A stretch of 6,315 nt of DNA, taken from NCBI GenBank assembly GCA_015655485.1, contig JAATEZ010000441.1, positions 1 to 6,315 on the forward strand, given 5' to 3'. A program made the position numbers and the translations under genes. The DNA is from Lactobacillales bacterium (lineage in GTDB: Bacteria > Bacillota > Bacilli > Lactobacillales > Vagococcaceae). Below the pieces are notes generated by a model. The model was given only the letters and a program-made list of their open reading frames with translations. It was not told the origin of the DNA and ran no database searches. Positions 1 to 6,097 of this stretch are shown piece after piece; the first letter of the stretch is position 1; each line of letters opens with the position of its first letter.

Positions 1-101
1 CAGGTCTATCGGCAAAAAGATAAATTTCGTATGAATCAACCAGCGATTCATGCTTCATTTGCTATTTTGCTCAAGACCTGGGCGCCTCATTCAGCTTTTA
101 T
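1..101. repeat. 118-bp tandem repeat, copy 1
   Basis: Positions 1-101 are identical to 119-219, a direct repeat with period 118. The 17 bases 102-118 lie between the identical parts. Within the copy, CAGGTC (1-6) can pair with GACCTG (75-80), GCAAAA (12-17) with TTTTGC (65-70), and ATGAATC (31-37) with GATTCAT (45-51) around a 7-nt loop. Together these give one long interrupted hairpin. The copy starts at the first base of the window, so the array may continue to the left. The period is not a multiple of three. One frame is open from position 1 to a TAA at 139-141, so a duplicated 3' end of an upstream gene is possible. I do not recognise the family. Confidence 0.9.
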
Positions 102-125
102 TGTCTGGCTTCATGAGGCAGGTCT
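74..125 (+). other. Strong inverted repeat bridging the two repeat copies
   Basis: AGACCT (74-79) pairs with AGGTCT (120-125), and GCCTCAT (84-90) with ATGAGGC (113-119). The two 3' arms are contiguous, giving 13 bp with a 4-nt bulge GGGC on the 5' side, and CAG (92-94) can also meet CTG (105-107) inside. This fold competes with the hairpin inside copy 1, because GACCTG 75-80 takes part in both. No U-run follows, so it does not look like a rho-independent terminator. Confidence 0.6.
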
Positions 126-219
126 ATCGGCAAAAAGATAAATTTCGTATGAATCAACCAGCGATTCATGCTTCATTTGCTATTTTGCTCAAGACCTGGG
201 CGCCTCATTCAGCTTTTAT
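119..219. repeat. 118-bp tandem repeat, copy 2
   Basis: This is an exact second copy of 1-101. Identity stops after position 219, where copy 1 continues TGTCTGG and copy 2 continues GATAATATT, leading into the asd promoter region. It has the same internal inverted repeats as copy 1 (CAGGTC 119-124 with GACCTG 193-198; ATGAATC 149-155 with GATTCAT 163-169). It lies about 100 bp upstream of the asd start, so it is either untranslated leader or spacer. No T-box, SAM or recognisable lysine-riboswitch consensus was seen in it. Confidence 0.9.
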
Positions 220-249
220 GATAATATTAAGGAATTTTCAATTTTTTTG

Positions 250-258
250 TGGTAAAAT
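250..258 (+). promoter_or_regulatory. Candidate extended -10 promoter of the asd operon
   Basis: TGG followed by TAAAAT (253-258) matches an extended -10 element. No good -35 lies at 17 bp; TTAAGG at 228-233 is weak and 19 bp away. An extended -10 can compensate for a weak -35. Predicted transcription would begin near 265 and give a leader of about 55 nt before asd, which leaves the tandem repeats just upstream of the transcript. If another promoter lies left of the window, the repeats would be transcribed. Confidence 0.5.
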
Positions 259-303
259 TAGCTTCATAGGTATTTTGAGTCAAAAAATGAATGAATGGAA
301 TTC

Positions 304-310
304 AAAGGAG
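304..310 (+). promoter_or_regulatory. asd ribosome binding site, decides the start
   Basis: AAAGGAG is separated by 8 nt from ATG 319. An in-frame ATG at 295 lies upstream of this site and has no comparable Shine-Dalgarno sequence, so the start at 319 is preferred. Confidence 0.85.
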
Positions 311-318
311 TTTTTCGT

Positions 319-1377
319 ATGGAAAAAACATATCATGTTGCTGTAGTTGGTGCTACAGGAGCTGTCGGGGCCAAGATGATCGAGATGTTGGAGACTAGTT
401 CTTTACCTATTGAAAGTGTCAAATTACTGGCTTCAAAACGATCTAAAGGGAAGAAACTAGCTTTTAAAAATAAATTGTTGACAGTGGAAGAACTTGTTCC
501 GGATTCTTTTAAAGGCATAGATATTGCCTTGTTTAGTGCCGGTGGGAGCATTTCTAAAAAATTTGCCCCGGAGGCAGTCAAAAGAGGGGCAGTAGTAGTA
601 GATAATACGAGTGCATTTCGGATGGATCCGGAAGTTCCGCTAGTCGTTCCCGAAGTGAATGAAAGTGCCTTACATAGTCATCATGGTATTATTGCAAATC
701 CCAATTGTTCAACGATCCAGATGATGGTGGCCTTGGATCCGATTCGGCAGGCTTATGGATTAGATCGAATCATTGTTTCTACTTATCAAGCAGTCAGCGG
801 GGCTGGAATGTCAGCGATCAAAGAATTAAAAGAGCAATTGCAGGATATGCTTGATGGCAAGCAGCCTGAAGATTTAACTGCAAATATCTTGCCTTGCGGT
901 AGTGACGCAAAGCATTACCCGTTGGCTTTTAACGCTCTGCCGCAAATCGACGTGTTTAGTGATGAAGACTACACCTATGAAGAGTGGAAAATGGTCAATG
1001 AAACAAAGAAGATCATGTCGGATAATCAAATCAAGGTTGCTGCTACTTGTGTGAGGATCCCCGTGCTTCAGGGACATTCTGAGTCAATTTATATAGAAGT
1101 AAAAGATAGTTCGGCCACTGTTCGCAGTATTCAGGATTTGTTATTGCAAGCTCCAGGAGTTGTTTTACAGGATGATCCGTCGGAACAAATTTATCCGCAG
1201 GCACTGAATTCTGTGAATAAAAAAGAAACATTTGTCGGTCGTATTCGTCGAGATCTGGATGTAAATAATGGGTTTCATATGTGGGTCGTATCAGATAATT
1301 TGTTGAAAGGAGCGGCTTGGAATTCTGTTCAAATCGCTGAAAGTCTGCACCGATTGGGTTTAGTCCGAGTAAATTAA
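319..1377 (+). CDS. asd: Aspartate-semialdehyde dehydrogenase
   Basis: This cytoplasmic enzyme makes L-aspartate 4-semialdehyde from L-aspartyl phosphate with NADPH. The step is shared by lysine/diaminopimelate, threonine and methionine synthesis. The product is 352 aa, normal for the family. An N-terminal Rossmann segment carries the nucleotide loop GATGAVG (residues 11-17). SAGGS (73-77) and DNTSAFR (95-101) are also family-typical. The catalytic cysteine is Cys130 in NPNCST. The family signature runs from VAATCVR to QGHS, with Arg245 and the acid/base His252, and EEWKMVNETKK (220-230) is the usual dimer/active-site helix. No key residue is missing. The start at 319 is chosen over 295 because AAAGGAG precedes it; from 295 the protein would gain eight unconserved residues. 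It is the first gene of the apparent asd-dapA-rnjB operon, with 19 nt to dapA. In Bacillus subtilis an aspartokinase gene (dapG) lies between asd and dapA; it is absent here. Confidence 0.97.
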   Translation: MEKTYHVAVVGATGAVGAKMIEMLETSSLPIESVKLLASKRSKGKKLAFKNKLLTVEELVPDSFKGIDIALFSAGGSISKKFAPEAVKRGAVVVDNTSAFRMDPEVPLVVPEVNESALHSHHGIIANPNCSTIQMMVALDPIRQAYGLDRIIVSTYQAVSGAGMSAIKELKEQLQDMLDGKQPEDLTANILPCGSDAKHYPLAFNALPQIDVFSDEDYTYEEWKMVNETKKIMSDNQIKVAATCVRIPVLQGHSESIYIEVKDSSATVRSIQDLLLQAPGVVLQDDPSEQIYPQALNSVNKKETFVGRIRRDLDVNNGFHMWVVSDNLLKGAAWNSVQIAESLHRLGLVRVN

Positions 1378-1396
1378 TGAAAAAGGAGATAGAAGA

Positions 1397-2269
1397 ATGC
1401 AATTAAATGAAGCAACGATCATTACGGCAATGGTCACCCCTTTTGATAAAAAAGGGAATATCGACTTTGATAAATTGCCTGCACTTGTGGAACACTTATT
1501 GAGTCATCATACAGAAGGCTTAGTTATTGCAGGTACGACAGGCGAATCGCCAACCTTGACACATGATGAGGAAATGAAATTATTCCATGAAATGATTCGG
1601 CTTGTGGATGGACGTGTGCCGCTTATTTGTGGAGTTGGGACCAATGACACTCGCGACACGATCCAATTTGTTCAAGAAGTGGCAAAAATAGACGGGATCG
1701 CAGCGGGACTCTGTGTAGTTCCTTATTATAATAAGCCAAATCAAGAGGGGCTTTATCAACATTATAAAGCTATTTCAGAAGCAAGTGATTTGCCGATCCT
1801 TATTTATAACATTCCTTCCAGGTCCATTGTCAGCTTGACCGTTGAAACGGTCATCCGCTTGGCAAAGCTGCCAAATATTGTAGGGATCAAGGAGTGTACC
1901 GGACTGGATCATATTGCTCTGATCCGTGAACATACAGATCCGGATTTTATGATTTTTACTGGAGAAGATAAATTAGCTTTTTACAGTAAATTGATTGGGG
2001 CTCAAGGGGTGATCTCGGTGGTCAGTCATGTGCTTGGTGATGATCTGGCTAAGATGTATCAGTCGATTGATGAAAAAGACATTGAGCAGGCTGCGGCGAT
2101 CCAGCGGAAAATCTTGCCAAAAATCGATCAGCTTTTTTCGGTTCCCTCTCCTGCGCCGATCAAGGCAGCTTTAAATCATATTGGAGTCCAGGTTGGCGGT
2201 CTGCGGCTACCTCTTGTTGCTTGCACACCTGAAGAAAAAGAACGTATTTTAGCGATAGTTGAGAAATAA
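1397..2269 (+). CDS. dapA: 4-hydroxy-tetrahydrodipicolinate synthase
   Basis: The enzyme condenses pyruvate with aspartate semialdehyde, the Asd product, in the first committed step toward lysine and diaminopimelate. It is a cytoplasmic (beta/alpha)8-barrel aldolase of 290 aa, the usual length. The Schiff-base lysine is Lys165 in GIKECTG. The catalytic Thr48 with neighbouring Thr47 is in GTTGES (46-51), Tyr111 is in PYYNKP, Tyr137 is in YNIPSR, and Arg142 binds substrate. These match E. coli Lys161, Thr44/45, Tyr107, Tyr133 and Arg138. In the lysine-feedback pocket, by motif alignment, E. coli His56 corresponds to Glu59 and Glu84 to Asp87, while His53, Asn80 and Tyr106 are kept (His56, Asn83, Tyr110). 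Feedback inhibition may therefore be weak (inference). AAAGGAG (1382-1388) lies 8 nt before the ATG. The gene is 19 nt after asd and 24 nt before rnjB, so it is very likely cotranscribed. Confidence 0.97.
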   Translation: MQLNEATIITAMVTPFDKKGNIDFDKLPALVEHLLSHHTEGLVIAGTTGESPTLTHDEEMKLFHEMIRLVDGRVPLICGVGTNDTRDTIQFVQEVAKIDGIAAGLCVVPYYNKPNQEGLYQHYKAISEASDLPILIYNIPSRSIVSLTVETVIRLAKLPNIVGIKECTGLDHIALIREHTDPDFMIFTGEDKLAFYSKLIGAQGVISVVSHVLGDDLAKMYQSIDEKDIEQAAAIQRKILPKIDQLFSVPSPAPIKAALNHIGVQVGGLRLPLVACTPEEKERILAIVEK

Positions 2270-2293
2270 GAGGAATTCATTCGAGGTGAAAAA

Positions 2294-3904
2294 ATGAGTA
2301 ACATCAAAATTATTCCGCTTGGCGGTGTACGTGAAAATGGTAAAAATATGTACGTTGTCGAAGTGGATGGAGAAATATTTGTACTGGACTGCGGTTTAAA
2401 ATATCCAGAAAATGAATTGCTGGGAATTGACGTAGTGATTCCCGATTTTACCTATTTAGAAGATAATATCGAGCGGGTGGCAGGAGTCTTTCTGACTCAT
2501 GGCCGTGCGGATGCGATCGGAGCTTTACCCTATCTTCTGGAAAAATTTGATCTGCCTGTATTCGGAACGGAATTAACGATCGAACTGGCGAAGCTTAATG
2601 TAAACAGCCATCCGGAAACAATCAGTAATGCAGATTTCCATATTGTCAATGAACATACTGAAATTGAGTTTGAGCATGCGACGATCAGTTTCTTTAAAAC
2701 GACTCACACGATTCCAGAGTCTGTCGGGATCGCTATTAAAACTGCTGAAGGAACGATTGTGTATACTGGTGATTTCAAATTTGACACAAGTGCTGTTCCT
2801 ATGTTTCAAACGGATTTTGGCCGCTTGGCTGAAATTGGAAAAGAAGGTGTGCTGGCTTTATTGAGCGATTCTTCTAATGCCGAAAATCCGATCCAGATCG
2901 CTTCAGAAAGACAAATCGCTGAAGAGGTTTTAGATACTTTGCGTTATTGGGATGGACGAATCATTGTAGCCTGTGTAGCAAGCAATTTGCTTAGAGTGCA
3001 GCAAGTTCTGGACGCTGCCTATCATTCGCAAAGAAAAGTAGTCTTAACAGGTCATGATTTGGAAATGGTGATCAAAACGGCTATGAAATTGGAAAAATTG
3101 CAGATTCCTAGTGAAGATTTGATTATTTCAATTAAAGAAATGAAAAAATATGCTCCGGAAGAATTGTTGATCCTTGAGACCGGAAAGATGGGCGAGCCGA
3201 TAAAGTCTTTGCAGAAAATGGCCACCGGCCGTCACCGTGTAGTAAACATCCAAGAGGGTGATCTGGTTTATATCACGACCACTCCTTCTACAGCGATGGA
3301 AACAACTGTAGCCAAAACGGAAGATATGGTTTATCGGGCAGGTGGTACGGTAAAACAAATTTCTGATAATCTTCGTGTTTCGGGTCATGGCAATCAAAAT
3401 GATTTGAAATTAATGATCAATTTTATGAAACCTAAGTATTTTATTCCTATTCAAGGCGAATATCGAATGTTGGACGCTCATGCTGATCTGGCTGAGGAGG
3501 TCGGTATCCCTGCTAAAAATATTTTTGTTACTGGTCGTGGCGATGTTGTCGAGTATGACAAAGGAACTATGCGTTTGGCAGGAAGTGTGTCTGCTAATAA
3601 TATTATGATCGATGGGTTGGGTGTAGGCGATATCGGTAATATTGTTCTGCGTGATCGGAAAGCTTTAGCAGATGATGGAATTTTTGTTATCGCTGTAACC
3701 ATCAGCAGAAAAGAAAAAAGAATCGTCTCTGCGCCGCAGATCACGTCGCGCGGATTCGTTTATGTAAAGGACAGTCAAGATCTTTTAGAAGAAAGCAGTC
3801 GGATCGTCGTTGAGATCATCGAAAAGAATCTTGAAAAAAGTGATTTTGAATGGAGCAAATTAAAACAGGAAATACGGGATCAATTAAGTCGTTATTTATT
3901 TTAA
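2294..3904 (+). CDS. rnjB: RNase J2-type protein, C-terminus cut by an in-frame TAA
   Basis: This is a metallo-beta-lactamase/beta-CASP ribonuclease of the RNase J family, cytoplasmic, acting in mRNA decay and rRNA processing, usually in complex with RNase J1. The frame is 536 aa. The lactamase part (about 1-200 and 360-440) begins with IIPLGGV and GKNMYVVE; the beta-CASP insert is about 205-360; the C-terminal domain starts near 450. The metal motif HxHxDH of J1 is degenerate: HGRADA (69-74) keeps His69 and Asp73 but has Arg71 and Ala74. His138 and Asp160 (TGDFKFD) remain, SGHG (363-366) keeps His365, and the J1 histidine in PIHGEYRML is Gln387 (PIQGEYRML). This pattern fits J2, which is weak or inactive alone. 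The position directly after dapA matches Bacillus rnjB. GAGGTG (2283-2288) precedes the ATG. The frame stops at TAA 3902-3904, before the conserved family C-terminus, which continues in the same frame downstream. Confidence 0.93.
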   Translation: MSNIKIIPLGGVRENGKNMYVVEVDGEIFVLDCGLKYPENELLGIDVVIPDFTYLEDNIERVAGVFLTHGRADAIGALPYLLEKFDLPVFGTELTIELAKLNVNSHPETISNADFHIVNEHTEIEFEHATISFFKTTHTIPESVGIAIKTAEGTIVYTGDFKFDTSAVPMFQTDFGRLAEIGKEGVLALLSDSSNAENPIQIASERQIAEEVLDTLRYWDGRIIVACVASNLLRVQQVLDAAYHSQRKVVLTGHDLEMVIKTAMKLEKLQIPSEDLIISIKEMKKYAPEELLILETGKMGEPIKSLQKMATGRHRVVNIQEGDLVYITTTPSTAMETTVAKTEDMVYRAGGTVKQISDNLRVSGHGNQNDLKLMINFMKPKYFIPIQGEYRMLDAHADLAEEVGIPAKNIFVTGRGDVVEYDKGTMRLAGSVSANNIMIDGLGVGDIGNIVLRDRKALADDGIFVIAVTISRKEKRIVSAPQITSRGFVYVKDSQDLLEESSRIVVEIIEKNLEKSDFEWSKLKQEIRDQLSRYLF

Positions 3905-3976
3905 CAAACAAAAAGACGGCCAGTCATTTTACCTGTCATTATGGAAGTAAGTCAACGGAAAAAAGCAAGAAGTTAG
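3905..3976 (+). other. rnjB: In-frame continuation of rnjB after the TAA (23 codons, then TAG)
   Basis: Reading on in the rnjB frame past TAA 3902-3904 gives QTKRRPVILPVIMEV followed by SQRKKARS and a TAG at 3974-3976. The KRRPVILPVIMEV block resembles the conserved C-terminal end of RNase J proteins (family knowledge). With it the protein would have about 560 positions, the usual size. The TAA is one base change from GAA, CAA or AAA. The next base is C, a weak stop context. Possible explanations are a recent nonsense mutation, stop-codon readthrough, or a base-calling error. The sequence alone does not decide. Confidence 0.8.
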
Positions 3977-4110
3977 TTTTGTTTTCTGAGAAAAATCACT
4001 GATTAGCGGCCTAAAGATAATTTTGTAAAGGGAAAAGAGGATTCTTTTCTAGACTTTCTAATTTATTTAAAAAAGTTGGGATTTATTTTAATGACTGTCC
4101 TGATTTTTCT
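3977..4110 (+). other. 3' untranslated region of the asd-dapA-rnjB operon
   Basis: AT-rich spacer with no coding signal. It contains one short hairpin, GAAAAGA (4032-4038) with TCTTTTC (4043-4049) around GGAT. That hairpin is A/U-rich and has no clean U-tract, so it is not called a terminator. Confidence 0.5.
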
Positions 4111-4145
4111 AAAAGAGCTTGGCTGAATATAGTCAGGCTCTTTTT
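4111..4145 (+). terminator. Rho-independent terminator of the asd-dapA-rnjB operon
   Basis: AAAAGAGC (4111-4118) pairs with GCTCTTTT (4137-4144), an 8-bp stem. After a 4-nt bulge TTGG, CTGA (4123-4126) pairs with TCAG (4133-4136) around a 6-nt loop. The 3' arm runs into a T-run. The A-run on the 5' side means it could also work on the other strand. Confidence 0.85.
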
Positions 4146-4161
4146 CTGATCAGTTGTGTCT

Positions 4162-4174
4162 TAACTGTTATAAT
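4162..4174 (+). promoter_or_regulatory. Extended -10 promoter of the MFS gene, with operator-like repeats
   Basis: TGT followed by a consensus TATAAT (4169-4174) is a strong extended -10. No good -35 is present (TCTGAT or CTGATC at the right distance, next to the terminator T-run). Transcription would start near 4181 and give a leader of about 30 nt. CTGTTA occurs at 4165-4170 and again at 4187-4192, 22 bp apart, on either side of the predicted start. TTAAC (4161-4165) and GTTAA (4189-4193) form an inverted pair, so a repressor site here is plausible (inference). Confidence 0.65.
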
Positions 4175-4212
4175 CATGAAAATAATCTGTTAATAGAAAG
4201 CAGGAATTATGA

Positions 4213-5664
4213 ATGGAAACAAAAAATTTTCAAAAGAATCCCATTGTACAAAAACATCGCTGGGTCATCTTGATCGCGGTAGGCTTATTTACTTTCATGT
4301 CTACGTTAGACAGCAGTATTGTAAATATAGCTTTACCTACCATTTCAAAAGATATCCATGCGCCGATGAATCAGGCTACCTGGATGGTTTCCGTTTATTT
4401 AATGGTTGTTTGTGCTTGCTTACTGTTGTTTGGCAAAATTGGGGACAGTTATGGAAAAATCAAAGTGTTTAAAATTGGAACTTTCATTTTCATATTAGGG
4501 TCCTTTTTATGCGGAATTCCGCACTCCCTGGAATTCTTGCTTTTTGCCCGTACAGTCCAAGCTGTTGGCGCAAGTATGACCATGTCAACGAATACTGGGA
4601 TCATTACGGAAGTTTTTCCACTACATGAGCGCGGCAAGGCATTAGGATTGATTGGTTCTTTTGTATCTTTGGGCTCGATCGCCGGGCCAGGAATAGGCGG
4701 TCTGATTCTGTCCAAGTTCACCTGGTCTTATATTTTTTGGATCAATGTACCGGTTGGGATCTTTACTATTATTTTAGGAATGCTTTTTCTGCCAAATGAT
4801 GTTTTAAAGTCAAAAAAGAAAATAGATTTAACTGGGTTTATCAGTTTTGCCTTTTTTATTTTGACCTTATTCGGAGGGATTTTTATTGGGCAGGAGATCG
4901 GCTTTGCCAAGCCGCTTAGTTTGGGCTTGTTTTTACTGGCATTTATTAGTTTTATGATTTTCTTTTCTTTGGAAAGAAAAAATGTCAATGCTTTAGTCAG
5001 TTTTAAACTATTCAAAAATAAAATGTTTACGATAAGCTTGCTTACAGCAATGATGATTTTTGCAACTAATTTTTTTAGTAATGTTATTTTTCCTTATTAT
5101 TTGCAGGATGCGAAAGCTTATTCAGCCAGCTTTTCAGGATTATTGATGATGGTCTTTCCAGTTGTTATGATGGTGGGAGCACCGTTCAGCGGCGCATTAT
5201 CAGATAAAATCGGTCCAAACAGTTTGACTTTAGTAGGGTTGATTTTACTGACAGTCAGTCAATTTTTCTTTATTTTCTTGAATCTTGGCAGTTCGCTGAT
5301 TTATTTTGTTTTTTTGACCGCTTGTATGGGATTGGGAAATGCTTTGTTTCAGGCACCGAACAATACGATCGTCATGAGTTGTGTGGAGAAAAAAGATTTA
5401 GGAGTCGCAGGGAGTCTGAATTCATTGGCAAGGAATTTTGGAATGGTCGTGGGAATCGCTTTGTCGACTACTATTCTTTATCAAGCGATGAGCTGGAAAA
5501 TGGGAGAAAAAGTTACGACCTATATTGAAAGTCGACCAGATGTTTTTATTTATGGGATGAATAGCGCTTTTTTAGGATCTTTTACGATTTGCATGATCGC
5601 CACATTTTTGACAGGTTATCGTTTGTTCAAAAATAGTAAGAAAGTTCAGGATGGAGTAAAATGA
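4213..5664 (+). CDS. DHA2-family (EmrB/QacA-like) MFS exporter, 14 TM
   Basis: This inner-membrane proton-driven drug:H+ antiporter has 483 aa, a typical DHA2 length. The cytoplasmic N-terminus is followed by TM1 at about 17-37. MFS motifs are present in order: motif D1 LDSSIVNIALP (32-42), motif A GKIGDSYGKIKVFK (74-87), motif B starting RTVQAVGAS (113-121), motif C GSIAGPGIGG (154-163) and the DHA2-typical WINVPVG (176-182). The second half has FPYYLQ (293-298) and a motif-A-like GALSDKIGP (327-335). Hydrophobic segments fit about 14 helices. The substrate cannot be told from sequence; relatives export drugs, dyes or lincosamides. AGGA (4202-4205) lies 7 nt before the ATG; another ATG at 4209 is in the wrong frame. 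The gene is transcribed alone, between the operon terminator and a 441-bp spacer. No local regulator gene lies next to it within the window, apart from the HTH gene at the right end. Confidence 0.93.
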   Translation: METKNFQKNPIVQKHRWVILIAVGLFTFMSTLDSSIVNIALPTISKDIHAPMNQATWMVSVYLMVVCACLLLFGKIGDSYGKIKVFKIGTFIFILGSFLCGIPHSLEFLLFARTVQAVGASMTMSTNTGIITEVFPLHERGKALGLIGSFVSLGSIAGPGIGGLILSKFTWSYIFWINVPVGIFTIILGMLFLPNDVLKSKKKIDLTGFISFAFFILTLFGGIFIGQEIGFAKPLSLGLFLLAFISFMIFFSLERKNVNALVSFKLFKNKMFTISLLTAMMIFATNFFSNVIFPYYLQDAKAYSASFSGLLMMVFPVVMMVGAPFSGALSDKIGPNSLTLVGLILLTVSQFFFIFLNLGSSLIYFVFLTACMGLGNALFQAPNNTIVMSCVEKKDLGVAGSLNSLARNFGMVVGIALSTTILYQAMSWKMGEKVTTYIESRPDVFIYGMNSAFLGSFTICMIATFLTGYRLFKNSKKVQDGVK

Positions 5665-5672
5665 TTATAGAA

Positions 5673-5694
5673 TAGTTGTTTATTTTTACAACTA
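5673..5694 (+). terminator. Possible weak terminator hairpin after the MFS gene
   Basis: TAGTTGT (5673-5679) pairs with ACAACTA (5688-5694) around an 8-nt T-rich loop. AAAAAGGGG comes next and only then TTTTT (5703-5707), so the T-run is not adjacent to the stem. It is placed right after the MFS stop, but the form is atypical and the call is weak. Confidence 0.3.
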
Positions 5695-5727
5695 AAAAGG
5701 GGTTTTTCTTCTGTACTAGAATAGCAG

Positions 5728-5743
5728 ATATAACTGTTATATA
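5728..5743 (+). promoter_or_regulatory. 15-bp palindrome overlapping an extended -10
   Basis: ATATAACTGTTATAT (5728-5742) is a perfect 7+1+7 palindrome. Its TGT plus TATATA (5738-5743) makes an extended -10. Eleven bases (TAACTGTTATA, 5731-5741) are identical to 4162-4172 in the MFS promoter, in the same orientation and overlapping the -10 in the same way. It could be a promoter for the downstream regulator gene, an operator, or both. No clear -35 was found. Confidence 0.45.
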
Positions 5744-5760
5744 AAAACGATTCTAATTCT

Positions 5761-5789
5761 TTGTTTTTTCGGCCGTTTCACGCTATGAT
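5761..5789 (+). promoter_or_regulatory. Candidate promoter for the YtoI-like gene
   Basis: TTGTTT (5761-5766), a 17-bp spacer and TATGAT (5784-5789) have the form of a housekeeping sigma promoter. The -35 matches only in its first three bases. Transcription would start near 5796 and leave a leader of about 310 nt before the ATG at 6106. Confidence 0.4.
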
Positions 5790-6090
5790 TGATTTGATTG
5801 ATACAGAAATAGAAAACTATTATCAAATAGATCAATGTCAGTAAAAGAAAAACATTTTTTCTGAGTTTCTTATTGTTGAGTTTTTCGTAATAGATGGGCA
5901 ATTTGAGTAGGGATCATTCTGGATTAGATAGTTCATATCGGAATGAATTTTGGAAGCGAAAATCTTTTTACTAATAAGTTGAATGACTGGAATTTGGTCC
6001 ATGAGCCTAGGTTTTCGGTCATCATTCAAGAAAAATTCACTATGGCTCGAGGTCCGACAAGTCTCACTCAGCTTTTCATATCTTATCTAT
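5790..6090 (+). other. Long non-coding leader with competing inverted repeats
   Basis: About 300 bp without a credible gene. TCATTC at 5914-5919 and 6022-6027, and GAATGA at 5941-5946 and 5981-5986, form an arrangement in which the inner copies can pair with their nearest partner, or the first TCATTC with the second GAATGA. The first hairpin extends to about 9 bp with two G-U pairs. A T-run (5965-5969) follows ATTTT/AAAAT (5947-5951/5959-5963). No T-box consensus was seen. It may be a structured 5' leader or merely spacer. Confidence 0.35.
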
Positions 6091-6097
6091 AAAGGGG
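6091..6097 (+). promoter_or_regulatory. Ribosome binding site of the YtoI-like gene
   Basis: AAAGGGG lies 8 nt before ATG 6106 and fixes the start of the gene that runs off the right end. Confidence 0.8.

Noticed and set aside
1..219. Known riboswitch (lysine, T-box, SAM) or CRISPR array in the repeats
   Set aside because: None of the conserved core motifs of these riboswitches was found. The repeat unit (118 bp, only two copies, no unique spacers of regular size) does not fit a CRISPR array.
295..318. Upstream in-frame ATG at 295 as the asd start
   Set aside because: It has no ribosome binding site, while AAAGGAG is well placed for ATG 319, and the extra eight residues are not family-like.
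50..346. 98-codon + strand open frame across the repeats into the start of asd
   Set aside because: It overlaps the asd ribosome binding site and start in another frame, has no Shine-Dalgarno sequence of its own, and its composition follows the repeat and AT-rich promoter DNA.
1043..1402. 119-codon - strand open frame antisense to the end of asd
   Set aside because: It lies fully opposite conserved asd codons, shows no family motif, and has no credible ribosome binding site. It is a shadow frame.
5838..6029. 63-codon - strand frame in the spacer before the YtoI-like gene
   Set aside because: It needs a TTG start (an internal ATG is also possible), has no ribosome binding site upstream, and the product matches no family I recognise. 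A decayed gene remnant cannot be excluded.
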